A DNA stretch of 64,000 nucleotides from Archangiaceae bacterium (GCA_016714225.1 JADJNS010000010.1:343790-407789); one strand, 5' to 3'. Positions 39,901 to 48,441 are shown, numbered from the stretch's first letter. The notes: generated by a model from the letters alone, not told the origin. Numbers and translations: made by a program.

Positions 39901-40878
39901 AAGCCGGGCGCCTACGCGTTCGAGGTGAAGGTCGAAGACCCCGGCGGCCTGTCGTCGACCGCGAGCGTGACGGTGGCGGTGCTGCAGACCACCACCAGCG
40001 TGGCGGTGACTCCTTCGGCCTCGATGGTCGACGTGGGCGCGTCGCGGCAGCTGGTGGCCGCGGTGAAAGACCAGTTCGGCGGCGACATCGACTTCGGGGG
40101 CGAGGCCACCTGGTCGGTGACCCCTGCGTCGTGCGGCACCATCACCCAGACCGGCAAGCTCACCGCCGCCGCGGCCGGCACCTGCACCGTCACCGCCGAG
40201 TACGACGGCAAGATGGGCAGCGCCACCGTCACGGTGGTGGTCGGCGCGGCCCCGCGCATCGTGATGGGGCCGACCGCGAGCCCCAGCCCGGTGACCATGG
40301 GCACCACCACCCACCTCTCGGTGCTGGCCGAAGACGACGAGGGCGAGGCGCAGCTCACCTACGCGTGGTCGATGGTGAACGGGCCGGCCGGCGTGGCGTT
40401 CTCGGTCAACGGCTCGAACGCGGCGAAGAACACGGTCGCCACCTTCTCGGCCGCGGGCACCTACGACCTGCAGGTCGAAGTGAAAGACAGCCGCGACATC
40501 TCGACCTCGGCGTTCTTGAACCTGCAGGTGATGGCGGGCGGCCTGGCGCGGGTGCAGGTGAGCGGGCCTTCGTCGCTGGCCAAGGGAGAGACCGGCACCT
40601 TCACCGTGGCGGGGCTCGACCTGGCCGGCGCCTCGGTGGCGGTGTCGGGCTGCACCTGGGCGTCGACCGCGGGCGACATCGACGCGAGCGGCAAGCTGAC
40701 CGCGGCGATGACCGGCGCGGTGACCGCGACCTGCGGCGCCGTCAGCGGCAGCGCCAACGTGACTGTGACCGACGAGCCGATGAAGAAGGGCGGCTGCGGC
40801 TGCGGCAGCGCCGAGGGCCTCTTGCTGCTCGGGGCGCTCGCGGTGCTGGCGCGCCGGCGCCGTACTCAGGGCACGTAG
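36997..40878 (+). CDS. Secreted multidomain metalloprotease (M11/gametolysin-like) with MYXO-CTERM-like tail
   Basis: 1293 residues from the ATG at 36997, which gives signal peptide MNGLLILSLCAAAASG. The catalytic part (to about 480) contains the zinc motif HEVGHNYGLYH near residue 300, followed by FEIMGDGDGHYNAWYKYDL with a Met-turn-like IMG. Downstream are PKD-like (YYWDFGDSQASTN), carboxypeptidase-regulatory-like (YRITGTVTENGMGVEGVRVF) and Ig-like modules. The end has KKGGCGCGSAEG, a Leu/Ala membrane stretch and ARRRR. It is likely a surface-anchored or released protease used in predation or nutrient gain. Confidence 0.9.
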   Translation: MNGLLILSLCAAAASGDSFTRFERWAKQYRAAEGEYARSQLVDEGVQLATERRGAMLELMRSEPATALAHRAKRDGMPEAVAQLLELPLSGVGKWEVLGVLRPDHQGGIERWFVLGGKRYAVAPHGDLVALKSRDRLWAEGIALDRRAVLLPRNLHNLPGPQQSAWTVGTKPMRFIRVDFSDLPGDPLTLTAAQNLTAQLGTYLRAASFNKTGLNVTVVPMTLRMPKTRAAYGSADDTDGLLNDARAAATNAGFPPGSNGLDVVAFGGVPQWSWSGLGFIGQSGAWLNGAFNLGTLAHEVGHNYGLYHANFWQSQNESIIGAGSSLEYGNPFEIMGDGDGHYNAWYKYDLDWFNPGEVAVAATSNQYRVYDLEQVIGGGTHALKVPIGSTRDYWVEYRPAGGALLARGASINWGYNNSDSSNLLDMTPWTSTAADSVLVVGRTFSDFTSGIHITPVGVAQTMPASLDVVVNRGLFATNHAPTVMLACAVQGPSLDCGATAMDPDADTLAYYWDFGDSQASTNQPTQSRNVTGARDVLARVTVSDMKGGTATASVATKFGNPGTYRITGTVTENGMGVEGVRVFSGNRTTWTNSDGTYTLVGVTTGTYPVQARKTGYTFTAAFTNPVNVGTANVSNINFTGSRATYSISGRVTSVGAGFAGATVSAGIYSTVTDSAGNYTLTGVPAGAYQLTATGPNAENFVVQGFVNPVQVTNMSLTGRNFVELVFPVSGKVTGTTGPHLVTDGTRNANTALNGGVWTWILPKVPPGTWNLRAEAAGQVLTPAFANPITVSSTGVVKDATGTARASFDFAGAAGTAYFVSGYVDEAGGPSLGSLIDAGVALGSTDTDGRYLIQNLPAGTYTLSPAKPGYVFGPASRDVTLPNPDGGLDEWSADFTVLNANVAPSFAFPPHATPSPVVGTTCDLTSLGHDPVEAESTLKYTWSQVFGVVPSTFSRNGTNPSKSTTVTFTKPGAYAFEVKVEDPGGLSSTASVTVAVLQTTTSVAVTPSASMVDVGASRQLVAAVKDQFGGDIDFGGEATWSVTPASCGTITQTGKLTAAAAGTCTVTAEYDGKMGSATVTVVVGAAPRIVMGPTASPSPVTMGTTTHLSVLAEDDEGEAQLTYAWSMVNGPAGVAFSVNGSNAAKNTVATFSAAGTYDLQVEVKDSRDISTSAFLNLQVMAGGLARVQVSGPSSLAKGETGTFTVAGLDLAGASVAVSGCTWASTAGDIDASGKLTAAMTGAVTATCGAVSGSANVTVTDEPMKKGGCGCGSAEGLLLLGALAVLARRRRTQGT

Positions 40879-40924
40879 ACGCCGGCGCGCTCCAGCTCCG
40901 CAGCGGTGAAGGCGGTTCGATTCC

Positions 40925-41440
40925 TCAGTGGTTGCCGGCCCGGCCGAGCACCACGTCGCTGAGTTGCCGCATGCTCTCGCGCATGCCCGACTCCATGCCG
41001 CTGGCGACCACCTGGTCGCGCACGGCTTTGGAGGGGTAGCGAGAGAGGCTCTCCATGGTGGTCTTGCCGGCCCGCTCGGTGAGCGTCACCGTGACGGTCG
41101 CCACCGCGTCGGGAAACGCATCGAACGCCTCGGTGTGCACGATGCGCGTCGGCGACTCGATTTCCAGGTAGTGGCCGGAAAAGCCGACCTCGGCCCCGCG
41201 GTGGGTGCGCATCACGAAGCGCCATTCTCCGCCGACCCGAAAGTCCACCTCGACGCTCACGATGGCCCCCCGCGACCGCGGCGCCCACCACCGCTTCACC
41301 AGCTCTGGCTTCGAGAGCGCCTCGAACACCAGGCCCGCCGGGGCCGCGAAGTCGCGCCTGATCAGAATGTCGGTGTCGCTCGGCAGCAGCAGTGTCGTGC
41401 CGTCGTTCTTCTCCGCTTCAGCGGTGCTTGTTTCGCCCAT
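40925..41440 (-). CDS. SRPBCC (AHSA1-like) domain protein
   Basis: 171 residues from the ATG at 41440, preceded by GGAGCAACGCC; an in-frame GTG at 41482 is possible but lacks a ribosome site. The START-like fold is recognised by ILIRRDFAAPAGLVFEALSK, PELVKRWWAPR, WRFVMRTHRG and TESPTRIVHTE-like segments, ending with a C-terminal helix. Family members bind hydrophobic ligands. It follows and slightly overlaps the ArsR-type repressor gene, a very common pairing in which the regulator controls the pair. Confidence 0.88.
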   Translation of the reverse strand: MGETSTAEAEKNDGTTLLLPSDTDILIRRDFAAPAGLVFEALSKPELVKRWWAPRSRGAIVSVEVDFRVGGEWRFVMRTHRGAEVGFSGHYLEIESPTRIVHTEAFDAFPDAVATVTVTLTERAGKTTMESLSRYPSKAVRDQVVASGMESGMRESMRQLSDVVLGRAGNH

Positions 41441-41786
41441 GGCGTTGCTCCGGTTTCGGGTGGCTTCGTCGCTGCTGTTCACGCTTCAGGTCCTCGAGCA
41501 CTTCGTCCATCTGGCGGTGGCGCTCTTCCCAGAGCTGGCGGTACTGCATGAGCCAGCCGTGCATCTGGGCCAGCGGCGCCGCCCTCAGCTCGTAGAGCCG
41601 CTGGTTCGCGCGCGCCTCGACCTCGACCAGGCCGGCGGCCTTGAGCACCGCGAGGTGCTTCGACACCTGCGGCTGCCGCAGCTCGAGCTTCTCGCTGATC
41701 GCGCCCACCGCGCGAGGCCCGCGAAGCAGCAGCTCGACGATGCGCAATCGGTTCGGCTCTGCGAGCGCTTGAAAGGTGGCGAGCAT
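41418..41786 (-). CDS. ArsR-family transcriptional repressor
   Basis: 122 residues. The winged-helix reads MLATFQALAEPNRLRIVELL, AISEKLELRQPQVSKHLAVL and KAAGLVEVEARANQRLYEL, and a C-terminal helix follows. No metal-binding Cys is present, so it belongs with the SdpR-like non-metal members that sit beside SRPBCC genes. A palindrome TATTC-N8-GAATA lies at 41840-41857, 54-71 bases upstream, and is a likely autoregulatory operator. Confidence 0.9.
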   Translation of the reverse strand: MLATFQALAEPNRLRIVELLLRGPRAVGAISEKLELRQPQVSKHLAVLKAAGLVEVEARANQRLYELRAAPLAQMHGWLMQYRQLWEERHRQMDEVLEDLKREQQRRSHPKPEQRHGRNKHR

Positions 41787-41839
41787 GACGGTCTATGCCC
41801 TCTGGGGAATGGTCGTGTGACCGTGGCTCATGGTGGCAG

Positions 41840-41857
41840 TATTCCATTTAGCGAATA
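41840..41857. promoter_or_regulatory. Candidate ArsR operator palindrome
   Basis: TATTC (41840-41844) and GAATA (41853-41857) are perfect reverse complements around CATTTAGC, in an AT-richer patch upstream of the ArsR gene. The ATTTAGC core resembles sites of ArsR/SRPBCC pairs, as far as I recall. Confidence 0.5.
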
Positions 41858-42000
41858 GTCGCGCAAGAGAATGCGCGGCGGCGACCCCGAGCTGGCGAAG
41901 AACGGCAAGCCCGTCGACGGGCGCCGCAGACGCCGCGCCGCGCCACTCTGGAAATCGCGGGTTGGCAACGGGCAGGGCGGGTGCCACACAATGCCCTCGA

Positions 42001-43155
42001 ATGTCGAAGGTGAAGCTCAGCGACGCCTCAGCGCTCGCGCGCATCGTGCGCGACGAGTTTCGACGCTTCGACGGGGCCGGCGGAGCAGCCCGCGACGGCC
42101 GCATCGAGCCCTCCGAGGTGCGCTCTGCCGCCGCCGACCCGTCGCTGCCCGCCAGCGTGCGCGAGGCGGCCAGCGCGCTCGACGCGCGCCCCGACCTCTT
42201 CGAGCAGTGGGACGCGCTCGACTCGGGCGGCGTCAAAGACGGCTTCTTCAACCAGGCCGTGCTCACCGACGTGCTCGGCTACGTGCACGAGCCGCAGCCG
42301 GCGGTGCGCAGCCCCCAGACCTTCAAGCTCGCCACGTGGAACGTCGAGAACTTCTTCGACACCGCGCCCAACCCGGTGCGCGAGCGGCTGGGCCTGCGCC
42401 CCTCTGAGGCGCAGTTCCGCGAGAAGCTGGGCCGGTTGACGTCGGTGGGGCGGCAGATGGGCGCCGACGTGCTCGGCCTGCAAGAGGTCGGCAGCCGCGA
42501 GGCGCTCGACGCCCTCGCCGAGGCCATCGACCCCGAGAAGTTTCCTCCTGCGAACCGGGTCTTCGTCGACAGCGGCACGCCCGAGGGCCGCAACGTGGCG
42601 CTGCTCACCCGCTACCCGGTGCGGCGGGTGGTGGTGCACGCCGACGAGGCGCTCGCCCTGCCGGCCCAGGCCGCTCGCCTCTCGGGGTGGAAGCACCACC
42701 TGCTCGAGGTCGAGCTCGACGTCGCCGGCAAGCCGATGGTGGTGCTGGTCGCGCACCAGGCGGCGCGCGCCAACGGCGCCTTCGGCGCGGCGGCCGAGGC
42801 CTATCGGCGCGCCGAGGCGGCCTACACCCGGCAGGTGTTCGACCGGCTGCGCGCCGAAGACCCGACGCGCGCGGTGGTGGTGTGCGGCGACATGAACGAC
42901 GGGCCGAGCGACGGCTCGCTGCAGACGCTGCAGCAGGGCGACGGCCTGGTCGACGCGCTGGCCGCGGTGCCCGACCCCTACCGGTGGACGAACCGTTACC
43001 GCCCCTCGCCGGGGCGAGACCTGCCGCGGGTGTTCGACCACATTCTGGTGAGCCCCGAGCTCGGCCCGTCGGCCTCGAGCGCCTGGGTCTACGCCGGGCC
43101 CGAGGTCGCGCGCGCCTCTGACCACCGGCCGGCCTCGATTCAGCTGTCGTACTGA
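42001..43155 (+). CDS. Endonuclease/exonuclease/phosphatase (EEP) family protein with EF-hand-like N-terminus
   Basis: 384 residues from the ATG at 42001. The N-terminal ~100 residues include ARPDLFEQWDALDSGGVKDG, resembling acidic D-x-GG-x-D-G loops of some myxobacterial exported hydrolases. The EEP core follows: KLATWNVENFFD (metal Asn and Glu region), DVLGLQEVGS, AHQAARANG, VVCGDMNDGPSDG (catalytic DMN) and SDHRPASIQLSY (final Asp-His). It would act as a nuclease or phosphodiesterase. It has no signal peptide, so cytoplasmic action or non-classical export are both open. Confidence 0.85.
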   Translation: MSKVKLSDASALARIVRDEFRRFDGAGGAARDGRIEPSEVRSAAADPSLPASVREAASALDARPDLFEQWDALDSGGVKDGFFNQAVLTDVLGYVHEPQPAVRSPQTFKLATWNVENFFDTAPNPVRERLGLRPSEAQFREKLGRLTSVGRQMGADVLGLQEVGSREALDALAEAIDPEKFPPANRVFVDSGTPEGRNVALLTRYPVRRVVVHADEALALPAQAARLSGWKHHLLEVELDVAGKPMVVLVAHQAARANGAFGAAAEAYRRAEAAYTRQVFDRLRAEDPTRAVVVCGDMNDGPSDGSLQTLQQGDGLVDALAAVPDPYRWTNRYRPSPGRDLPRVFDHILVSPELGPSASSAWVYAGPEVARASDHRPASIQLSY

Positions 43156-43187
43156 GCGCCCACGGCGCGTTGTGCTACGCCGCGCGC

Positions 43188-45557
43188 ATGCGTCGCGCTC
43201 TCGCCCTGCTGGTCTTCGTCTGTGGCTGCACCATCTCGACCGACCCCTCGAAGGCGCCCGGAGACCCCAGCCAGGTCGCGCACACCGAGCAGGCGCTCGG
43301 CGAGCCCACCGGCGGCTACCCGTCGGACCAGGAGCGCATGGTGCATGTGCTGCTCAACCTCGCGCGCCACTCGGGGCAGACCCCCAACATGAACGAGTGC
43401 GGCCCGATGGACGTGGGCGCCATCAAGAAGCCGCCCTTCGTCTACAGCCGCGAGGCCAACGTGGGCGCGCGCTTCACCTCGCGCCACATGAGCGAGCTGG
43501 GGTGCTACCAGCACGACAGCTGCTGCGTGCTGGGCGACGCGGGGGTGGGCATCGGCTGTGTCGCGCCGGGGCAGTGCAGCGGCGCGATGTGCCAGAAGAC
43601 CTGCGACGCCGGAGTCGGGCAGGACTCGAGCTCGCGCTACGCGCTGTTCGGCTTCAGCACCTTCTCGGGAGAGTCGATCGCCCAGCAGGTGATGGGCGGC
43701 TACGACTTCTGGTGCGGGGTGATGAACTCACCCAGCAACTACTCTGCGGTCATCGACGACGCCGGCACCCAGGTCGGCATCGGCAACTTCACCGCCGCGG
43801 GCGCGATGTGCAACGGCAGCTACTGGACCATCGCCTACGGCAACGCGCAGGTGCAGATTCCCAAAGTGCCGGTGGGCGCGGCCCTCTACTCGCCGCCCAA
43901 CCCGCTCAACACCTCGCACCTGCAGTTCATGGCCAGCTACTACGACCCCAGCGGCAAGGCTCCGCAGCGCAGCGCGGTGGTGGTGAACGGCCACTGCTTC
44001 GACCTCGACCGCACGTACGGCTACGACGACAACGGCACCTACGTGGCCAGCTTCCCCGACCCCGACGTGCTGCCCGACGGCTGTCACCCCTACTACTTCC
44101 TCTTCCAGGACGGCGACGGCCAGCGCACCACCTACCCGACCACCGGGAGCTTTCAGCTCCCGCTCGGCTCGGGGCATACCTGCCCGGTGGCGTACGACTC
44201 GACCTCGCAGCTGCCCGCCGACTGCGAGACCGGCGTGCAGCAGTGCCCGATGGGCGCCACCCAGAGCTGCTTCACCGCCGACCCCTCGACGCTCGGCAAG
44301 GGCGAGTGCCGCCAGGGCTACCAGGTCTGCAAGAACGGCTTCTGGTCGGCGTGCAGAGACATGATTGGGCCCTTCCCCGAAATCTGTGACGGGCTCGACA
44401 ACGACTGCGACGGCACCACCGACGAGAACAACCCCGGCGGCGCGGCGAGCTGCGCGGTGCCCGGAGAAGTCGGCGAGTGCGTGCCCGGCACCAAGGTGTG
44501 CACCAGCGGCCGGCTGCAGTGCCTCAGCGTGAACGGGCCCGCGCCCGAGGTCTGCGACGGCAAAGACAACGACTGCGACGGCACCGCCGACGACGGCTTC
44601 AACCTCATCACCTGCGGCGTGGGCGAGTGCTTCCGCATGGTCGACTCGTGCATCAACGGCGTGGCGCAGACCTGCGACGGCGGCAGCGGCACCGCCGAGG
44701 TCGAAGACGGCAAGGACAACGACTGCAACGGCCAGGTCGACGAGGGCTTCCCCTGCACGGGGCCGCGCACCATCTACCCGTCGTCGAAGGTGCTCGCCGA
44801 CGGTGGCACGTTCGTGCTGCGCCCGCCGTGCCGCAACGGCACCCAGCAGTGCAACCCCGACGGCGGCTGGGGCCAGGTGCTGGGCGCCATCATCCCCAAG
44901 CCGGAAGAGTGCAACGGCGTCGACGACGACTGCGACGGCTTCTTCGACAACCAGGCCGAGACCTTGAACCGCATCGGCCGCAGCCGCTGCGGCGTGGGCG
45001 CGTGCACCGTCTCGGTCTACGACTGCCGCAGCAACACGCTCTTGGGCTGCGATGCGGGCGCGCCGGCGGCCGAGGTGTGCGACGGCCTCGACAACAACTG
45101 CGACGGCACCGTCGACGAGAGCTGCTCGTGCCGCATCGGCGAAGAGCGCGGCTGCTACACCGGCCCGCAGGTGACCCGCGACGCGGGCGTGTGCCACGGC
45201 GGCAAGCGCAGCTGCGTCGACGGCGGCTACACCCGCTGCACCGGCGAGGTGAAGCCCAGCGCCGAGCTGTGCAACGGCCTCGACGACGACTGCGACGGCA
45301 CCGTCGACGAGATGTGCCTTCAGGTCGACGGCGGCAGCGGCGGCGGTGCGGGCGGCGGCGGTGGCAGCAGCGGCACCGGCGGCGGCGGCACCGGTGGCGC
45401 AGGCGGCTCGACCGAGCCGAAGGGCTGCGGCTGCACGGGCACCGGCGTCGAGGCGCTGGCGGCGCTGGCGCTGCTCGCGCTGCGCCGTCGTTCGGGGCCT
45501 GGCCTTCGAGCGTCCGGTACCCGGCGCACCCCGCGCGCGACTACCCCTCGCGCTTGA
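43188..45557 (+). CDS. Lipoprotein with CAP-like domain, MopE-type Cys repeats and MYXO-CTERM-like tail
   Basis: 789 residues from the ATG at 43188 (MRRALALLVFVCGC). The first ~270 residues resemble CAP/SCP-like secreted domains (RMVHVLLNLARHSGQTPN, ARFTSRHMSELGC) with extra cysteines. From about 390 a series of MopE-type metal-binding repeats occurs, each with CDGLDNDCDGTTDE-like cores and more than five copies (for example CDGKDNDCDGTADD, CNGVDDDCDG). A Gly/Ser linker leads to KGCGCTGTG, a membrane helix and RRR. Its end overlaps the convergent gene by 17 bases. Confidence 0.87.
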   Translation: MRRALALLVFVCGCTISTDPSKAPGDPSQVAHTEQALGEPTGGYPSDQERMVHVLLNLARHSGQTPNMNECGPMDVGAIKKPPFVYSREANVGARFTSRHMSELGCYQHDSCCVLGDAGVGIGCVAPGQCSGAMCQKTCDAGVGQDSSSRYALFGFSTFSGESIAQQVMGGYDFWCGVMNSPSNYSAVIDDAGTQVGIGNFTAAGAMCNGSYWTIAYGNAQVQIPKVPVGAALYSPPNPLNTSHLQFMASYYDPSGKAPQRSAVVVNGHCFDLDRTYGYDDNGTYVASFPDPDVLPDGCHPYYFLFQDGDGQRTTYPTTGSFQLPLGSGHTCPVAYDSTSQLPADCETGVQQCPMGATQSCFTADPSTLGKGECRQGYQVCKNGFWSACRDMIGPFPEICDGLDNDCDGTTDENNPGGAASCAVPGEVGECVPGTKVCTSGRLQCLSVNGPAPEVCDGKDNDCDGTADDGFNLITCGVGECFRMVDSCINGVAQTCDGGSGTAEVEDGKDNDCNGQVDEGFPCTGPRTIYPSSKVLADGGTFVLRPPCRNGTQQCNPDGGWGQVLGAIIPKPEECNGVDDDCDGFFDNQAETLNRIGRSRCGVGACTVSVYDCRSNTLLGCDAGAPAAEVCDGLDNNCDGTVDESCSCRIGEERGCYTGPQVTRDAGVCHGGKRSCVDGGYTRCTGEVKPSAELCNGLDDDCDGTVDEMCLQVDGGSGGGAGGGGGSSGTGGGGTGGAGGSTEPKGCGCTGTGVEALAALALLALRRRSGPGLRASGTRRTPRATTPRA

Positions 45558-46878
45558 CGTTGGGGTCGTAGTTCACGTCCCACAAGCGTTGGGTGAGCTC
45601 GGTGCTCGACATCAGCTCGACGCGCCCCCACGGGTTGACGAGCTCGAAGTAGAGCTCGCCGTCGCGCTCCTCGGTGCCGGTACAGAGCAGCTCGTGGCCA
45701 CCGTCGCCCTCGCCCCAGGCCATGCCCACCGGCACCGAGCGCCCGTGGTTCACCTCGGCCGCGATGAAGTCGATCGCCTGCGCCTTCGATTCGGGGCTGG
45801 TCAGGTCGCTCGCGAAGGTGAAGTCACGGCCGTAGAGGCTCTCGAGCACGAGGTCGACGCCCTCGACGGTGAGGCCGCCGCCCACCGGCTTGCCGTTCGC
45901 GTCGACGTTGGCGTCTTGGCCGTCGACGTAGTTTTCGTTCGTGCCGTTGCCGAGCTCCATCAGCGCGGGCGCGAGCAGCCGCTGCGAGAGCGATCGCGGG
46001 CTCGGGTCGGTGAGCGCCCCGGCCTCGACCTTCAGCGTATCTCCACCCTTGGTGGTGACGCTGGCGTCGGGCGACGCCAGGCCCGAGACGAGCCGCACGT
46101 ACTCGCTGGGGTTGTCGCGGGCGAGCTGAATCTCGAGTGACGTCGGGGCGCAGGTACCGAAGTTCTGCTGGGCGATCGCCTCGGGCACGGCGAGCTCTTG
46201 CACCACGTCGGAGACCAGCGTGAAGCGATCGACGCCTTCTGCGAGGGGCTGCGTAGCCAGCGTCTGCAGGCCATCGAGCGTGGTCTGCTCGCCGCCGATC
46301 GCGCTGCCGCCGGGCAGCTTGCCCTCGAGCAGCGACAGCTGCAGCGACAGCAATGCCGCTGCGTCGTGGTTGCCGCCCGGCCCGTCGTTCACGATCACAT
46401 CTTTCACGTCGAGATATTTCTCGCGGTCGCTGGGCGACAGCTTCTTGAGCGCCTCTTCCTCGAAGGGCTCATTGTCCACCGCCTGCATGGTCTTCAACAT
46501 CAGGCTCTTCGAGCTCTCTGGCGCGTTCACATCGGGGGCGTCTGAGACGATGGTGGTGTGAGCGTCGGCGTCGGCCTGGTCGACGGGGCGGCCTTCGAGC
46601 AGGCCCCGCGACGCCGCCACCGCGCCCGCCGCCGTGCCGTCGTCCTGCTTCGCCGTGAACTTGACCCAGTCCGCTCCGCTCCCCACCCGGCCGCCCACGT
46701 CATCGGGCGGTTGCGGGGTGACCGCCTGCGCTGCCTTCGCGGCCTCCGCCGCCTTCTCGGCCTGAGCGGCCTCCGCCTCACGCTGCAGCCGGGCCTGGCG
46801 CTCGGCCTCGAGCTGGCGGGCGAGAATCGCCTGATAATCGGTATTTGAGGGGGCGCTCGAGCGAATGGGAGGGGCCAT
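45541..46878 (-). CDS. Papain-like cysteine peptidase candidate without signal peptide
   Basis: 445 residues. The N-terminus is charged, coiled-coil-like (LARQLEAERQARLQREAEAA) and not a signal peptide. The C-terminal part has a plausible papain-fold triad: Cys in QQNFGTCAPTSLEIQLA, His in GEGDGGHELLCTG and Asn in YFELVNPWGRVE. That order and the NPWG motif match C2/C39-like cysteine peptidases and related transglutaminase-like proteins. It may be a cytoplasmic enzyme or an exported effector by a non-Sec route. Its divergent promoter region with the kinase at 47194 is 315 bp long. Confidence 0.72.
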   Translation of the reverse strand: MAPPIRSSAPSNTDYQAILARQLEAERQARLQREAEAAQAEKAAEAAKAAQAVTPQPPDDVGGRVGSGADWVKFTAKQDDGTAAGAVAASRGLLEGRPVDQADADAHTTIVSDAPDVNAPESSKSLMLKTMQAVDNEPFEEEALKKLSPSDREKYLDVKDVIVNDGPGGNHDAAALLSLQLSLLEGKLPGGSAIGGEQTTLDGLQTLATQPLAEGVDRFTLVSDVVQELAVPEAIAQQNFGTCAPTSLEIQLARDNPSEYVRLVSGLASPDASVTTKGGDTLKVEAGALTDPSPRSLSQRLLAPALMELGNGTNENYVDGQDANVDANGKPVGGGLTVEGVDLVLESLYGRDFTFASDLTSPESKAQAIDFIAAEVNHGRSVPVGMAWGEGDGGHELLCTGTEERDGELYFELVNPWGRVELMSSTELTQRLWDVNYDPNVKREG

Positions 46879-47193
46879 GCGGTATTTCTCGCGCGTTGAG
46901 AGGCCGCGAATTTCCCGGGCCCTGCAACCCGACCTTCCACGCGAGAACCGACGACGCTCGTTGAGGCTGCACCGGCCTCGACGCCTACGTGCGCGAGAGC
47001 GGCCGCCGCCACACCGCGGGTTGCAGGTGTTTCACCGAAGGGGCCCTTAATGCGGTCTGCGAATCGCGCGCGGCGATTCAGCCTGATCGGTGCCGCGCAA
47101 CTCGGTTGCGTCGTCACCGTTTGGGGAGCATTAAAGCGAGCGCAATTTGACCAAACTCGAGGCCGCGGGTTCAGGCGCGGGGCGATCCACCAG
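46879..47193. other. 315-bp divergent intergenic region with an 11-bp inverted repeat
   Basis: No gene seen. CCTGCAACCCG (46921-46931) and CGGGTTGCAGG (47017-47027) are exact reverse complements, 85 bp apart. An AT-richer patch around 47106-47145 contains TTGCGT and CATTAA 17 bp apart, a weak sigma-70 promoter candidate for the kinase. Confidence 0.45.
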
Positions 47194-48441
47194 ATGACGG
47201 TCGGCAGTCAGCTCACCATCGGGTTCGGAGTGGTCATCGCGGCCACGGTGGTGACCGGCGCGGTGGCCATCGGGGCGCTGTACCGAACGGTGGTCGAGAA
47301 AGACGAGATCGCCCGCGACTTCGCCGAAGACCTGGCCCGCGTCGAGAACCTCCGCTACCGCGCCGAGCAGGTGGTGGCCACCAGCCGAGCCCACCCCGAC
47401 CGGGCGGAGCAGGCCAACGCCGCGTTTCAGGCCAGCTGGAAAGCGGTGAAGGCCGAGTCGTCGAGCGAGCTGCGCGACCTCGGTCTGGTCGAGAGCGCGT
47501 GGCGCGACTACCTCGAGGCGGTGAGGGCGGCGGTGGCGACCGGCGACGACGGCGAGGTGCCCCAGGCGCGCGCCGCGCTCGAGCGTCGGCTCGACGTGCT
47601 GGTCGACGACGAGCGGCGCGACTGGGCGGCGGCGTTTGCGCGCTCGCGGGCGTCGGCGCGCAAGGCGGGGCTCGAGGTGCTGGTCACCACCGGAGTGGGG
47701 CTGCTCGCCAGCCTGGTGCTCGCCTCGGTGCTGCGGCGCCGGCTCGACGAGCAGTTCCGCCGCAAAGAAGACGCGGTGCGGGCGCGCGACGAGGTGCTGG
47801 CGGTGGTCTCGCACGACCTGCGCAACCCGCTCTCGACCATCTTGCTGGTGAGCCAGCTCGCCGCGCGGCAATCGGCAGACCGCGAGGCGGTGGGCAAGTT
47901 CGAGCGCATTCGCGCGGCGGCGGTGCGCATGAACCGGCTGATCGATGACCTCATCGAGGCGGCGCGGGTCGAGAGCGGCGGCCTCACGCTGCGCACCCGC
48001 TCGTGCGACGTGACGCCGCTCATCAACGCCACCCTGCGGTTGTTCGAGGAGCAGGCGGCCGAGAAGTCGGTGAAGCTCGAGTCCGAGCTGCCCGAGAAGG
48101 CGCACGCGGTGGTCGACCCCGAGCGGCTGGGGCGGGTGCTCACCAACCTGTTCGGCAACGCGCTCAAGTTCACTCCGCCGGGTGGCCGCATCACGGTGCG
48201 GGCGATACCCGAGGCGTCGTTCTTGAGCGTCTCGGTGAGTGACAGCGGGCCTGGCATGAACCCCGAGCAGCTGCCCCATCTGTTCGAGAAGCACTGGCAA
48301 GCGCGGCGCGAGGGCTCGGGCCTGGGGTTGGGGCTCTACATCGTGAAGAGCCTGGTCGAGGCGCACGGCGGCTCCATCTCGGTCGAGAGCGCCCCCGGCG
48401 CCGGAGCGACCTTCACCTTCCGCCTGCCCGCCTCGGCCTGA
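47194..48441 (+). CDS. Sensor histidine kinase
   Basis: 415 residues from the ATG at 47194; an in-frame start at 47050 adds atypical sequence and breaks the natural N-terminus. Two membrane helices (about 8-30 and 160-180) flank a ~130-residue helical extracytoplasmic region of four-helix-bundle type. The HisKA motif VVSHDLRNPLSTIL puts phospho-His at 207, and ATPase motifs follow (VLTNLFGNALKF, DSGPGMNPEQL, GSGLGLGLYIVK). There is no adjacent response regulator, so it is an orphan kinase. Confidence 0.92.
   Translation: MTVGSQLTIGFGVVIAATVVTGAVAIGALYRTVVEKDEIARDFAEDLARVENLRYRAEQVVATSRAHPDRAEQANAAFQASWKAVKAESSSELRDLGLVESAWRDYLEAVRAAVATGDDGEVPQARAALERRLDVLVDDERRDWAAAFARSRASARKAGLEVLVTTGVGLLASLVLASVLRRRLDEQFRRKEDAVRARDEVLAVVSHDLRNPLSTILLVSQLAARQSADREAVGKFERIRAAAVRMNRLIDDLIEAARVESGGLTLRTRSCDVTPLINATLRLFEEQAAEKSVKLESELPEKAHAVVDPERLGRVLTNLFGNALKFTPPGGRITVRAIPEASFLSVSVSDSGPGMNPEQLPHLFEKHWQARREGSGLGLGLYIVKSLVEAHGGSISVESAPGAGATFTFRLPASA

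Noticed and set aside
36171..41039. Very long plus-strand open frame overlapping two genes
   Set aside because: It is a GC-driven shadow of the propeller lipoprotein and metalloprotease genes: Arg/His/Gly-rich, with no domain, signal peptide or plausible start.
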